From Chryseobacterium lacus (GTDB lineage: Bacteria > Bacteroidota > Bacteroidia > Flavobacteriales > Weeksellaceae): a DNA stretch of 64,000 bases. A model generated the notes under the pieces. The model saw only the letters and a list, made by a program, of their open reading frames with translations, was not told the DNA's origin and ran no database searches. The DNA is taken from positions 186,001 through 250,000 of the forward strand of contig NZ_QPIE01000004.1 in NCBI RefSeq assembly GCF_003336205.1, in the 5' to 3' direction. Positions 26,614 through 34,734 of the stretch are shown here, one piece after another. A program made the position numbers and the translations under genes. Position 1 is the first letter of the stretch. Each line of letters begins with the position of its first letter.

Positions 26614-26910
26614 TTAACTGTTTTCTTTGATTAAACGTTCCAGTTCTTCGGCGGGAAAAACCCCCGACTGTTTCCATTTTATTTCTCCGTTTTTAAAGAT
26701 CATGAGCGTAGGAACGCTTCTGATTCCGTATTTTGCTGCAACGCCCGGGTTTTTATCGATATCTATTTTAATGATGGTAGCCTGGTCGTTTACCCGTTTT
26801 TTAAGGTCTTCCAGAATGGGTGCCTGCATTTTGCACGGGCCGCACCATTCCGCAAAAAAGTCGACCAAAACAGGTTTGTCCTGACTGATAAGTTCCTGAA
26901 ATTTTGACAT
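26614..26910 (-). CDS. trxA: Thioredoxin
   Basis: This 98-residue cytosolic thioredoxin carries WCGPC with the usual flanks ([17 protein letters not shown]) and the cis-proline region SVPTLMIF. It reduces protein disulfides and, in this operon, probably also persulfide released by the neighbouring rhodanese and MBL proteins. It sits 10 bases after the DUF2892 gene and 3 bases before the rhodanese-thioredoxin gene. As a short accessory thioredoxin it is probably not the main cellular TrxA. Confidence 0.9.
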   Translation of the reverse strand: MSKFQELISQDKPVLVDFFAEWCGPCKMQAPILEDLKKRVNDQATIIKIDIDKNPGVAAKYGIRSVPTLMIFKNGEIKWKQSGVFPAEELERLIKENS

Positions 26911-26920
26911 GTTTTTTACT

Positions 26921-27166
26921 TTATTTTGATTGTACTTCTTCGAATTCTACTTCATCCGTATCCGAGCCGGATGATTTATTGTCCGTTACGGCACAGTTCC
27001 CGCCCGCACAACAGCCGATGTTCAGCAGCGGCATGATGATCATTGCCGCAGCAAATACCGTCATGAACCAATTGCCGGTCCTGATGGCTTCTGTCATCAG
27101 GAAAAGGCCTAATGCCAGACGGAGGATGCGGAAGATATTCCAGTTTGTGGTGATATTCTGAATCAT
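26921..27166 (-). CDS. DUF2892 (YgaP-like) membrane protein
   Basis: The 81-residue protein has two hydrophobic segments ([17 protein letters not shown] and [17 protein letters not shown]) followed by [10 protein letters not shown], a Cys-rich end of the DUF2892 module found in the membrane part of rhodanese YgaP. The tail is acidic. It likely sits in the inner membrane with its cysteines close to the rhodanese partners; the exact role is unknown. It is 9 bases after the MBL-rhodanese gene. Confidence 0.85.
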   Translation of the reverse strand: MIQNITTNWNIFRILRLALGLFLMTEAIRTGNWFMTVFAAAMIIMPLLNIGCCAGGNCAVTDNKSSGSDTDEVEFEEVQSK

Positions 27167-27175
27167 TTTTGGATT

Positions 27176-28567
27176 TTAAGATATTACGGGATTTTCTTTT
27201 TCGCGCCATTCCTTCATCCCACCGGAATAGTTTTTTACATTATTGAACCCGTTTCTTCTGAGCACGGAGTAGGCAATCGCAGAGCGGTCGCCGCTTTGGC
27301 AGTGAATAACCACCTGTCTTTCTTTGCTTATTTTATCAAGGTTTTGAGGAAGTGTTCCCACAAAAATATTTTCCGCGCCTTCTATATGACCCTGTTCATA
27401 TTCGGTTTTTCCTCTTACATCTACGATCTGCACTTCTTCTCTGCCAATATAGGTTTTAAATTCTTCGATATCGATAACGTCGGCTTTCTGGAGTTCAATG
27501 CCCGGTAAATTGACGTCGGAAATAAATCCGGCAATCCTGTCGAGACCGATGCGCATGAGTTTTCTGGTGATTTCATCCATTTCTTCTTCGGGAGCTACGA
27601 TTATGAAATCTTCATCATAATTCAGCAGCCAGCCCGCCCATGTACTTAGGGTTTTGTTGTTCTGGATGTTGATGCTTCCGGGAATAAATCCTTTGGCGAA
27701 CTCCACTTTATTGCGTGTATCGATCACTTTTATTCCGTCAGTATATTTTTGAAGAAATTCTGTTTCGGACAGTTTCGGATGTTTCGGAACTTCAGTCAGT
27801 AAAGGGCGGTCTACTTTATTGAGCTTTTTCATCATGGCAAAATACTTCGGTGGTTCCGGCTGACCTTCCAGCAGGTATTCCACAAAACCATCCTCATCAT
27901 TTTCGAAGCGGAATGCCCAGTTTCTGATTTTCTCATAGCCTACGGTAGAACTTGGAACGGAGCCCAGCGCTTTTCCACAGGCAGATCCCGCACCATGACC
28001 CGGCCACACCTGAAGGTGTGGAGGCAGTTTTGAAAAATCCTGTACCGACCGGTACATTTCTTGAGCACCTTTTTCCTGGGTTCCGGTGATTCCGGCAGCT
28101 TTTTCAAGCAGATCCGGCCGGCCGATATCGCCAACAAACACAAAGTCTCCGGTGAAAATCATTACGGGTTCATCTGTTGCAGGATGATCGGTGAGCAGGA
28201 AACTAATACTTTCCGGGGTGTGTCCCGGTGTATGGATTACTTCCAGTGTCAGGTTTCCGACTTTAATTTTATCGCCGTGTTTCAAACTTTCGTGGGGAAA
28301 TTCGTATTGCCAGTCCACGCCGCCCTCATCGGAAAGATACAGTTGTGCTCCTGTAATTTCTGCCAGTTCACGTGAACCCGAAAGAAAATCGGCGTGAATA
28401 TGCGTTTCGGTAATATGGGTTATGGTAAGGTTATTTTCTTTAGCGATCTCCAGATAGGTATCCACATCACGCTTTGCGTCGATTACAATCGCTTCACCTT
28501 TTGCCTGACAGCCGATTAAATAGCTGCCCTGTGCTAAACTTGTATCATAAATGTGTTTAAAGAACAT
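27176..28567 (-). CDS. MBL-fold persulfide dioxygenase-like protein with two rhodanese domains
   Basis: The 463-residue protein starts with an ETHE1-like metallo-beta-lactamase domain (H56, H58, D60 in THIHADF; HTPGHTPES; GDFVFVGDIGRPDL). Two rhodanese domains follow: the first (about 265-350) lacks the catalytic Cys, having VAPEEE there, and the second (about 365-460) keeps it in HCQSGDRS. This layout fits sulfur dioxygenase-rhodanese enzymes that oxidise glutathione- or thiol-persulfide. It is the first gene of the redox operon. Confidence 0.88.
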   Translation of the reverse strand: MFFKHIYDTSLAQGSYLIGCQAKGEAIVIDAKRDVDTYLEIAKENNLTITHITETHIHADFLSGSRELAEITGAQLYLSDEGGVDWQYEFPHESLKHGDKIKVGNLTLEVIHTPGHTPESISFLLTDHPATDEPVMIFTGDFVFVGDIGRPDLLEKAAGITGTQEKGAQEMYRSVQDFSKLPPHLQVWPGHGAGSACGKALGSVPSSTVGYEKIRNWAFRFENDEDGFVEYLLEGQPEPPKYFAMMKKLNKVDRPLLTEVPKHPKLSETEFLQKYTDGIKVIDTRNKVEFAKGFIPGSINIQNNKTLSTWAGWLLNYDEDFIIVAPEEEMDEITRKLMRIGLDRIAGFISDVNLPGIELQKADVIDIEEFKTYIGREEVQIVDVRGKTEYEQGHIEGAENIFVGTLPQNLDKISKERQVVIHCQSGDRSAIAYSVLRRNGFNNVKNYSGGMKEWREKENPVIS

Positions 28568-28603
28568 TGTAAATATTTTTTAATGGTTGGTATTTGTGTT
28601 TTT

Positions 28604-28627
28604 CAAAGGTATCAAATCCGATACCTT
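28604..28627 (-). promoter_or_regulatory. Palindrome overlapping a second -7 element
   Basis: AAGGTATC (28606-28613) and GATACCTT (28620-28627) form a perfect 8-bp inverted repeat. On the minus strand its end overlaps TACCTTTG (28604-28611), an exact TAnnTTTG match 37 bases before the MBL-rhodanese start. It may be an operator over a proximal promoter, or a hairpin in the leader made from the upstream promoter at 28712. Confidence 0.5.
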
Positions 28628-28711
28628 ATTTTTTTAGATGGAAAATAAGGCTTAAATAGTATTCACCATGATGAAAATTTCGATAACAGTGCATTTTGTT
28701 ATCCTCTTTTG

Positions 28712-28719
28712 CAAAGTTA
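28712..28719 (-). promoter_or_regulatory. -7 element of the redox operon
   Basis: On the minus strand this reads TAACTTTG, an exact TAnnTTTG match. Its first base is 29.5 bp from the centre of the GTAAC-N4-GTTAC palindrome at 28742-28755, the same spacing as at tolC. The predicted leader is about 140 bases. Confidence 0.6.
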
Positions 28720-28741
28720 TTCTAACAGAATTTAGCAAAAG

Positions 28742-28755
28742 GTAACATTGGTTAC
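28742..28755. promoter_or_regulatory. Crp/Fnr-type operator GTAAC-N4-GTTAC
   Basis: GTAACATTGGTTAC is a perfect inverted repeat with a 4-base spacer. Counting from the -7 element at 28712-28719, its centre falls near -42, the class II activator position for Crp/Fnr proteins, and it takes the place of the -33 element. The same operator occurs once more, at 29502-29515. Confidence 0.65.
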
Positions 28756-28817
28756 TTAAAAAGGTTGGCATCGCCTGATAACAGATAAAGAGCGGCAGAA
28801 TTTTGTAATTTTGTAAA

Positions 28818-29447
28818 ATGGAAATCACTGATTCAATTAAAGACCTTTTCGAGCCAGAACTGATGGAAGAGATCCTTGCCGTCGGTAAAAAGAAAACAGC
28901 CAAAGAAGGGGAGGTGATCATCAACATCGGTCAGCGTTTGCTCTTCATGCCCATTGTACTTCAGGGAACCGTGAAAGTTTCCATGATGCAGCCCGACGGA
29001 CGCGAACTGCTGATGTATTATCTAAGTGCCAGCGAAGGCTGCGCCATGTCGTTCACCTGCTGTATGCAGGAAGCCAAAAGCGAAATAATGGCCATCGCCG
29101 AAGAAGACGTGGAAATGTGGATGATTCCGGTAGAGTACATGGATTCCTGGATGCATAAATATCCCAGCTGGAAAAGTTTCGTGATGCGCACCATGCAAAA
29201 CCGCTTTTACGAGATGCTGAGAGCACTGGACATGGTGGTTTTCAACGGTCTTGATGTACGACTCGCCAATTATCTCAGAGAAAAATCAAAGATCACGGGA
29301 AAAACTGTACTGAATGTCTCCCACGAAGAAATAGCCAACGATTTGGCCAGTTCGCGCGTTGTAATCAGCCGGCTTCTTAAAAAATTGGAGAACGATGGTA
29401 AGGTGCTGCTTTACCGCAACCAGATTAAGTTGCTGAAGGATTTTTAA
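28818..29447 (+). CDS. Crp/Fnr family transcriptional regulator
   Basis: The 209-residue regulator has an N-terminal cyclic-nucleotide-binding-like beta barrel (about 20-115) and a C-terminal winged helix (about 150-209, with EEIANDLASSRVVISRLLKK). The sensor domain carries clustered cysteines in CAMSFTCCM, which could respond to thiols, persulfide or redox state. It is divergent from the sulfur operon, has TAATTTTG (28806-28813) very near its start codon, and probably binds the two GTAAC-N4-GTTAC sites beside it. A strong terminator follows. Confidence 0.88.
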   Translation: MEITDSIKDLFEPELMEEILAVGKKKTAKEGEVIINIGQRLLFMPIVLQGTVKVSMMQPDGRELLMYYLSASEGCAMSFTCCMQEAKSEIMAIAEEDVEMWMIPVEYMDSWMHKYPSWKSFVMRTMQNRFYEMLRALDMVVFNGLDVRLANYLREKSKITGKTVLNVSHEEIANDLASSRVVISRLLKKLENDGKVLLYRNQIKLLKDF

Positions 29448-29471
29448 GAAATTTAATATAGAAAACAGTAC

Positions 29472-29497
29472 ACACGGCCTTGCGGCCGTGTTTTTTT
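29472..29497 (+). terminator. Strong intrinsic terminator
   Basis: Perfect stem CACGGCC (29473-29479) / GGCCGTG (29484-29490), 4-base loop, then seven T. It separates the regulator gene from tolC. Confidence 0.9.
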
Positions 29498-29501
29498 GTA
29501 T

Positions 29502-29515
29502 GTAACTCAGGTTAC
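29502..29515. promoter_or_regulatory. Crp/Fnr-type operator at tolC
   Basis: GTAACTCAGGTTAC is the second GTAAC-N4-GTTAC palindrome. Its centre (29508.5) is 29.5 bp upstream of the first base of the -7 element at 29538, exactly the spacing found at the redox operon. Confidence 0.65.
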
Positions 29516-29537
29516 GTTCTCTGCTCCGAATAGCAGG

Positions 29538-29545
29538 TACATTTG
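29538..29545 (+). promoter_or_regulatory. -7 element of tolC
   Basis: TACATTTG, an exact TAnnTTTG match, 18 bases before the tolC ATG at 29564. The operator at 29502-29515 occupies the place of a -33 box. Confidence 0.65.
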
Positions 29546-29563
29546 CACAAAATTATACGGAAC

Positions 29564-30439
29564 ATGAGAAAACTATTGATTACTGCATTTGCAATGTTCT
29601 TGAGTACAGTCCTTTGGGCTCAGGAAACAGTGCAGGTTTCCAGACAGGATCTGGAAGAGAAGATTGAGCGTAACAACCTTCAGCTTAAAATTGCGTCTGC
29701 AGAAGTACATTCTGCCGAGGCCGATCTGCTAATGTCCCGCGCGATGCATTTGCCTAACATAAAAGCCAGCTATACGGGGATTTCTACCAATAATCCGCTG
29801 ATGGCCTTTGGCTCCAAACTCAATCAGGAAAGAGTGACGATGGAGGATTTTAATCCCGCCAACCTCAACAATCCTAAGAATATTTTCAATTTCGCCACCA
29901 AACTCGAAGTGCAGCAACCCATTTACAATAAAGATGCGGTGTATATGAAGAAAGCCGGAGAAGTAAAGGTTGAAGTTCTGAAACTGAAACAGGAGCGCTC
30001 CCGCGAATACCTGAAATTTGAATTGAACAAAGCCTACATGCAGCTTCAGATGGCTTATAAAAATGTGGAAGTGCTGGAAGGCGCGAGAAACACTGTTCTG
30101 GCCAATAAAAAAGTTATTGAAAATTACTTTAAAAACGGCATGATTCAGAAATCTGATGTACTGGATATGAATGTCCGTGTGGCAGAAATCGACAGCCAGA
30201 TCCGTTTTGCAAATTCGAATGTGCAGAACGCCTCAGACTATCTTTTTTATCTGCTGGATGAATCTCCCGAAAATAAAGTGATGAAACCTTCCGAAACCCT
30301 CGAAGGATCAGATGTTCGTTTTACCCCGGCTCTAAAAGGGAGAGAAAATCTGACCCTTTACAATCATCATCTTCGCCAATCTGGAATTTGGGTTAGTCTG
30401 CAATTCATTGCATTGTCGCAGCGATGCTTTAATGGATAG
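29564..30439 (+). pseudogene. Truncated TolC-family outer-membrane efflux protein
   Basis: The frame gives 291 residues with a signal peptide (MRKLLITAFAMFLSTVLWAQ) and the long helices and periodic repeats of TolC-type proteins (for example KASYTGISTNNPLMAFGSKL). Family members are usually about 400-450 residues with two repeats; here recognisable sequence stops near residue 255, at base 30328, where the ~55-bp repeat begins. The remaining 36 residues look random. No HlyD or RND gene follows. The start at 29564 fits the signal peptide better than 29543. Probably non-functional. Confidence 0.75.
30323..30378. repeat. ~55-bp repeat, copy B
   Basis: Runs from ACCCCGGCTCTAAAAGGGAG to ACAATCATCATCTTCG and aligns without gaps to copy A at 25571-25626. 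It marks the break in tolC. Between it and the next gene (30440-30652) I see no gene or terminator. Confidence 0.65.
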
Positions 30440-30652
30440 AGTAGTTCAGTTTCTTATTAGTAGTTTCTAATAAAACGCGGTTTGAAGTCTCGGTCCGAAC
30501 TCTCAAGACATGCTGTCCGAAGTATGGGAATTTCGACCAATCTAAACCATGCTGTTAAAGATCTTAAGCAATTTGATTCCCTGTTACTGATTTGTGTTGT
30601 GTAGATAAAAAAATTAATCTACTTTTAAATCATAATTCAATTCTAAACTACT

Positions 30653-33016
30653 ATGACCAAACTCTGTACCTTTTTCTTCCTGATATGCACACTTGCTGTG
30701 GGCGCTCAGGACAAGCTCGATAAAGCAATCGATTTACTGGAAAACAATTACAGTCAGGAAAAAATACACTTGCTTACAGACAAAGAGAAATACATCTCCG
30801 GTGATCAGATCTGGTTTAAAGCGTTCGCCTTTGACGGATACCGAAGAAGCGAAATTTCGGGCACCGTGTATGTAGAATTATACGACCGTAATAAAAAACT
30901 GATTGATTCCCGAACAGTACCCCTGTCGGAAGGGGAAGGTCATGGTTCTCTGAAACTGACACCCGATCTCAGTGAGGATATATACTATCTGCGTGCTGTA
31001 ACACCGTATATGAGTAATTTTCCACGGAATTTTGACTTTGTAAAAATGATACCGGTGTATAACCCCGCATCTGAAAGTAAGCTGGTACCCATTGAGGACA
31101 ACAGTTGGAACATAACGGCGGTTCCGGAAGGTTTTAAACTGATTCAGAATAGGGAAACAAAAGTGGCTGTAAGACTGCATTCTAACGGAAATCCTCCGGC
31201 GAAGTGGGAGGGATACTTAACGGATACTTCTGATCCGCAGACGAAAATTGTAAGATTTAACGCAATGGACGCTAATGTGGGCTCTTTTACTTTCACCCCG
31301 AAAGCGAATGCCCATTACAGGGTACACGTACAGGATAACACGGGCAAATCTAAAGAAATTTCCTTGCCCCTCGTAGCCCCGGCTGGTGTACATTTAAAAG
31401 TAAAACATCAGCAGGATGGCATCGGATACACATTATCTGCAGTGGGTATGCCTCCGGGATTGATGAATTATAAAGTCGTCGGCACGATCGGTAACAGGCT
31501 TGCTTACAGGGCGAATATTTTAAAGCCAAGCCAGGTGGTTAACGCAACCATTCCTTCTAAAATCAACGAAGGTCAGGCGGGGGTTCTACAAATCTCGGTT
31601 TTTAATGAGAATGACATTGTAGTAGCGCAAAGATTGGTTTTTATTAACTCGAAACGTTCCGGCATCAACACCTCATTAGTTAAGCCGGCTACTTTAAAAA
31701 CAGGTGCACGGGAAAGAAACAGCGTGGAGCTTAATTTTGCCGGTAGTGCCACGGTAGTAGTAAAAAGTGCCACCGCCGCAAATGACGAACCGGAAGACGA
31801 TTTACTGAGTGCATTATGGCTTACGGGCGATATAAAAACACCTGTTCACCGTCCCGCTCAGTATTTTGGTGCTGGAGCCAATGATGAAGCGCTGGATGCC
31901 TTATTGATGTCAGAAAAATGGACTTTTTTCAACTGGGATTCATTGTTGATGGGGCAGGTGCCTAAACAATCGGGGCCAATGCACCGTTTTCTTTCCTACG
32001 AGGGCAGACTGGCCCTGAACAGCAGGCCTATTCCTAATCAGAGAGTAATGCTGATGACCCGGGCTGAAGAGGGACTTGCATTTACCCCACTAACCACGGA
32101 TAAAGAAGGTAAAATTTATCTTAACAATGTTTATATTGATGAAACACTGGACATCAGCTTTTTTCTTGATGGACAGAATAAAGAGGAACGCACGCCGCAA
32201 AACCTGACTCTGAGTTTCCGGATGCTGAAACCGGGTCTCTATACCGGCGGCTTACCGCCGGCGCAATTCCGTCTTGTGCCGCGAACGCCCGGTGAGCAGG
32301 TAAGCCCGGAACTCGCGCTGGCAGTAGCACAGCAGCAAAATGAAGACCTTCTCTACAAAGATGCCCAGCTGATTGAAGAAGTAAAGTTGAGGGCGCAAAA
32401 GAAGGATATGACAAAAAAATTGGATAAAGAACTCTCATCCGGAATGTTCAGGGCCGGCAGTTCGACTGTTTTTGATTTCGTAAATGACGATCAGAACGTC
32501 GGCGCAGCAGGCAATATTTTGGACTGGCTGCAGGGACGTGCGTCGGGTTTAATTATTGAAAGAAATCAGGGAGTGTCTTATCCTGTGATTAGAGGCAGAC
32601 CCGCAAGAATATTTCTGGACGAATTCCCCTCTGATGCCGATGTTATAGCATCATTGCCCGTCAGTTCTATTGCGATGGTGAAGGTACAGAGGACAGGAAC
32701 TTATGGAGGTGAAGCCATATTAATTTACACCAAGCGCGGATATATGGGCGGTAGCGGTGCACGAGGCGCCGGGCCCAATAAAACACTGTTAACCGGTTAT
32801 GATTTGCCTGCAACACCGGATGTAATAAATCTTACAACCTCCAGACAGACCGGTCTTATAAGAGATACGCGCGGAGTCTTATATTGGAATCCACAACATA
32901 CCGGCAGCCCGCTAGAGTTTTTAAACAGTGATGTTGCATCTTCATTCCGTATTATGGTCATAGGATTTGACGGGAAGGGTAATCTTCATTATTATGATAG
33001 AATTCACGGCAGATAA
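30653..33016 (+). CDS. MG2-like protein with C-terminal TonB-receptor plug
   Basis: The 787-residue protein has a signal peptide (MTKLCTFFFLICTLAVGAQD). Beta-rich domains of alpha-2-macroglobulin MG2 type follow (LTDKEKYISGDQIWFKAF near residue 40). The C-terminal part resembles a TonB-dependent receptor plug (NILDWLQGRASGLIIERNQG, then IRGRPARIFLDEF and GEAILIYTKRG). It has no beta barrel, so it is not itself a receptor. Such proteins of Bacteroidota sit in the outer membrane or periplasm; their role is unclear. It is probably transcribed alone. Confidence 0.8.
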   Translation: MTKLCTFFFLICTLAVGAQDKLDKAIDLLENNYSQEKIHLLTDKEKYISGDQIWFKAFAFDGYRRSEISGTVYVELYDRNKKLIDSRTVPLSEGEGHGSLKLTPDLSEDIYYLRAVTPYMSNFPRNFDFVKMIPVYNPASESKLVPIEDNSWNITAVPEGFKLIQNRETKVAVRLHSNGNPPAKWEGYLTDTSDPQTKIVRFNAMDANVGSFTFTPKANAHYRVHVQDNTGKSKEISLPLVAPAGVHLKVKHQQDGIGYTLSAVGMPPGLMNYKVVGTIGNRLAYRANILKPSQVVNATIPSKINEGQAGVLQISVFNENDIVVAQRLVFINSKRSGINTSLVKPATLKTGARERNSVELNFAGSATVVVKSATAANDEPEDDLLSALWLTGDIKTPVHRPAQYFGAGANDEALDALLMSEKWTFFNWDSLLMGQVPKQSGPMHRFLSYEGRLALNSRPIPNQRVMLMTRAEEGLAFTPLTTDKEGKIYLNNVYIDETLDISFFLDGQNKEERTPQNLTLSFRMLKPGLYTGGLPPAQFRLVPRTPGEQVSPELALAVAQQQNEDLLYKDAQLIEEVKLRAQKKDMTKKLDKELSSGMFRAGSSTVFDFVNDDQNVGAAGNILDWLQGRASGLIIERNQGVSYPVIRGRPARIFLDEFPSDADVIASLPVSSIAMVKVQRTGTYGGEAILIYTKRGYMGGSGARGAGPNKTLLTGYDLPATPDVINLTTSRQTGLIRDTRGVLYWNPQHTGSPLEFLNSDVASSFRIMVIGFDGKGNLHYYDRIHGR

Positions 33017-33121
33017 TTGAATCACATGAATAGCTGTTCGATTGTTATCCTTGCATGATTAACTCCTGCGGTCTCGTACACGACCGCGAAATGTGTAATC
33101 TGCAATCCAGGTTACCGTTTT

Positions 33122-34345
33122 TCAAAAATCCGGAAACATCGCATCCAGTTTCCGTAATAAGGCGAAATGCCTTCGACATCGGATCATTATCTTCCAGCCT
33201 TTTTGAAAACTGTCATATTCAGCGCCTAGCCGGTAATTCCGGCGTGCAACCCGGAAAAGAATATTCCAGTGATGCGCGAGAATCAGGCAAGCTTTGGCAA
33301 AGGTGTTGCCGTTGCCGTAGACATGATGAGGTTCCGCACCGCATCCATTGTACTCGATAATGGAAAAGTTTTTACCTGCTTTCATATCTTCTAGGGAAGC
33401 ACATTTGATATCGTATCGTCCGTAATACAGTGTATCTGAATAGGAACTGAGCTCATCAAACAATTTCAGCAACCGCTCATCTTTCTCACTTTCCAGACTC
33501 ACTAGCGAGCAGCCCCGGCTCAGGTTGAGGGCATTGCTCAAGCGAAAAGCCTCACCTTTTGCTAAAACAACGTTCAGCTTATCAGCATGTTTGGTGCGCA
33601 TTTCGTCCAGGCGGAAACAAACGCGCGGACTGGCCGCCATTAACTCCCCGATCGTGGACTCGCCGTTGCCTTTAATCTCCGGAAATTCCTTGCGGATAAA
33701 TCCTGTGATGGTACCGCTTTTTTCACCCGGGAAACGGTAATAAAAGACACTGACCTCCAGTGGATAGTCAACGAATTCTTGCACGATATAATCTACCGGC
33801 ATAAATTCGTGATAGGCTTTCAGTGCTTCAGGTGTGCGGATGATGCGAAACATCAACCCCATTCTTCCTACGTCAGGTTTCACCACAAAAGGGTAGGTAT
33901 AATGACTGTTCACCATCTGCTCGACTTCTGCAAAGGGTTGGCCGGCTTTGATCAGCTTGGTTTTCGGATAACTTCCCGGCGGAAGATGTTCATAAATGGA
34001 CATTTTGGTCACACCTTCGAAGCCGCCAAAAACCAGTTTGGAATTGGAAGGTGTAAAAAACCAGAACGACCGCGCACGGATGCAGTTCCACATCCACACA
34101 GGCAGTATAGGCACATACTTAATCCGCCAGTCCCAGCTTTCCCAATGGCTGATCTTATAAAAGAGGTTGTTCAGTCGCATATTTTTGCCACTCCGGCTCT
34201 TGCTGTAAGACTGCATCGCTTTTTTTAAACTGCTGCGATAGAGCACGAAGTCGGGTATGGCTAATGTAAGGTTTTTCAGGAAAACGCGGTTCGTTCTCAG
34301 GAGGTTTAAATTCTTTTTGAACTTACCAAAAATCCTACGGATCAA
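33122..34345 (-). CDS. ATP-grasp family protein
   Basis: The 407-residue protein has an ATP-grasp core from about residue 110 to 350: YPFVVKPDVGRMG (nucleotide lysine), DYIVQEFVDYPLEVSVFYYR, KGNGESTI and the metal-binding YNGCGAEPHH segment. The family includes D-Ala-D-Ala ligase and carboxylate-amine ligases making peptides or modified metabolites. The substrate cannot be read from sequence. The N-terminal 80 residues are basic and aromatic, without a signal peptide. It is monocistronic and its upstream region holds the 21-bp minisatellite. Confidence 0.8.
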   Translation of the reverse strand: MIRRIFGKFKKNLNLLRTNRVFLKNLTLAIPDFVLYRSSLKKAMQSYSKSRSGKNMRLNNLFYKISHWESWDWRIKYVPILPVWMWNCIRARSFWFFTPSNSKLVFGGFEGVTKMSIYEHLPPGSYPKTKLIKAGQPFAEVEQMVNSHYTYPFVVKPDVGRMGLMFRIIRTPEALKAYHEFMPVDYIVQEFVDYPLEVSVFYYRFPGEKSGTITGFIRKEFPEIKGNGESTIGELMAASPRVCFRLDEMRTKHADKLNVVLAKGEAFRLSNALNLSRGCSLVSLESEKDERLLKLFDELSSYSDTLYYGRYDIKCASLEDMKAGKNFSIIEYNGCGAEPHHVYGNGNTFAKACLILAHHWNILFRVARRNYRLGAEYDSFQKGWKIMIRCRRHFALLRKLDAMFPDF

Positions 34346-34420
34346 TCAGCGTTAAACGAAATGGTCAATTAGACTGATGAAATGGCTCCTCATGCGCAGG
34401 GAAATCACTCTGCCAGCTTT

Positions 34421-34531
34421 AGGAATGGTTCAGCAACCTTTAGAGATGGTTCCGAAACTGTAAGAAATGGCTCCGCAACTGTAAGAAATGGCTCCGCAAC
34501 TATTAGAAATGGTTCCGCAACTGTTAGAAAT
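34421..34531. repeat. 21-bp minisatellite, about 5.3 copies
   Basis: Units of AGAAATGGCTCCGCAACTGTA run from 34421; two central copies are near-identical and the outer ones carry a few changes. Because 21 is divisible by three, the plus frame from 34382 stays open and reads RNGSATV repeated (61 residues in all). No promoter or signal peptide is visible, so a gene is not claimed. The 34346-34734 stretch holds nothing else I can support. Confidence 0.85.
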
Positions 34532-34734
34532 CCCATTCATTTCTGCAAGGGATTATTCAGTTGTTAATTCGATTACTGATCAAATTATAATTAAATAAAG
34601 ATGAATAGGTGAACCCCGAAAACAGTAAGCGGCAATGCGGAAAGAATCATCACGAAACCCGCTGTTTGAAGTTCACGGAGTTTGCCCCTCTTCATCTTTT
34701 AAACCATTATTCCCTAAACGATGAATCAATCAAT

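Noticed and set aside
34421-34531. Possible CRISPR array
   Set aside because: Units are contiguous without spacers, so it is a minisatellite; no cas genes are present in the window.
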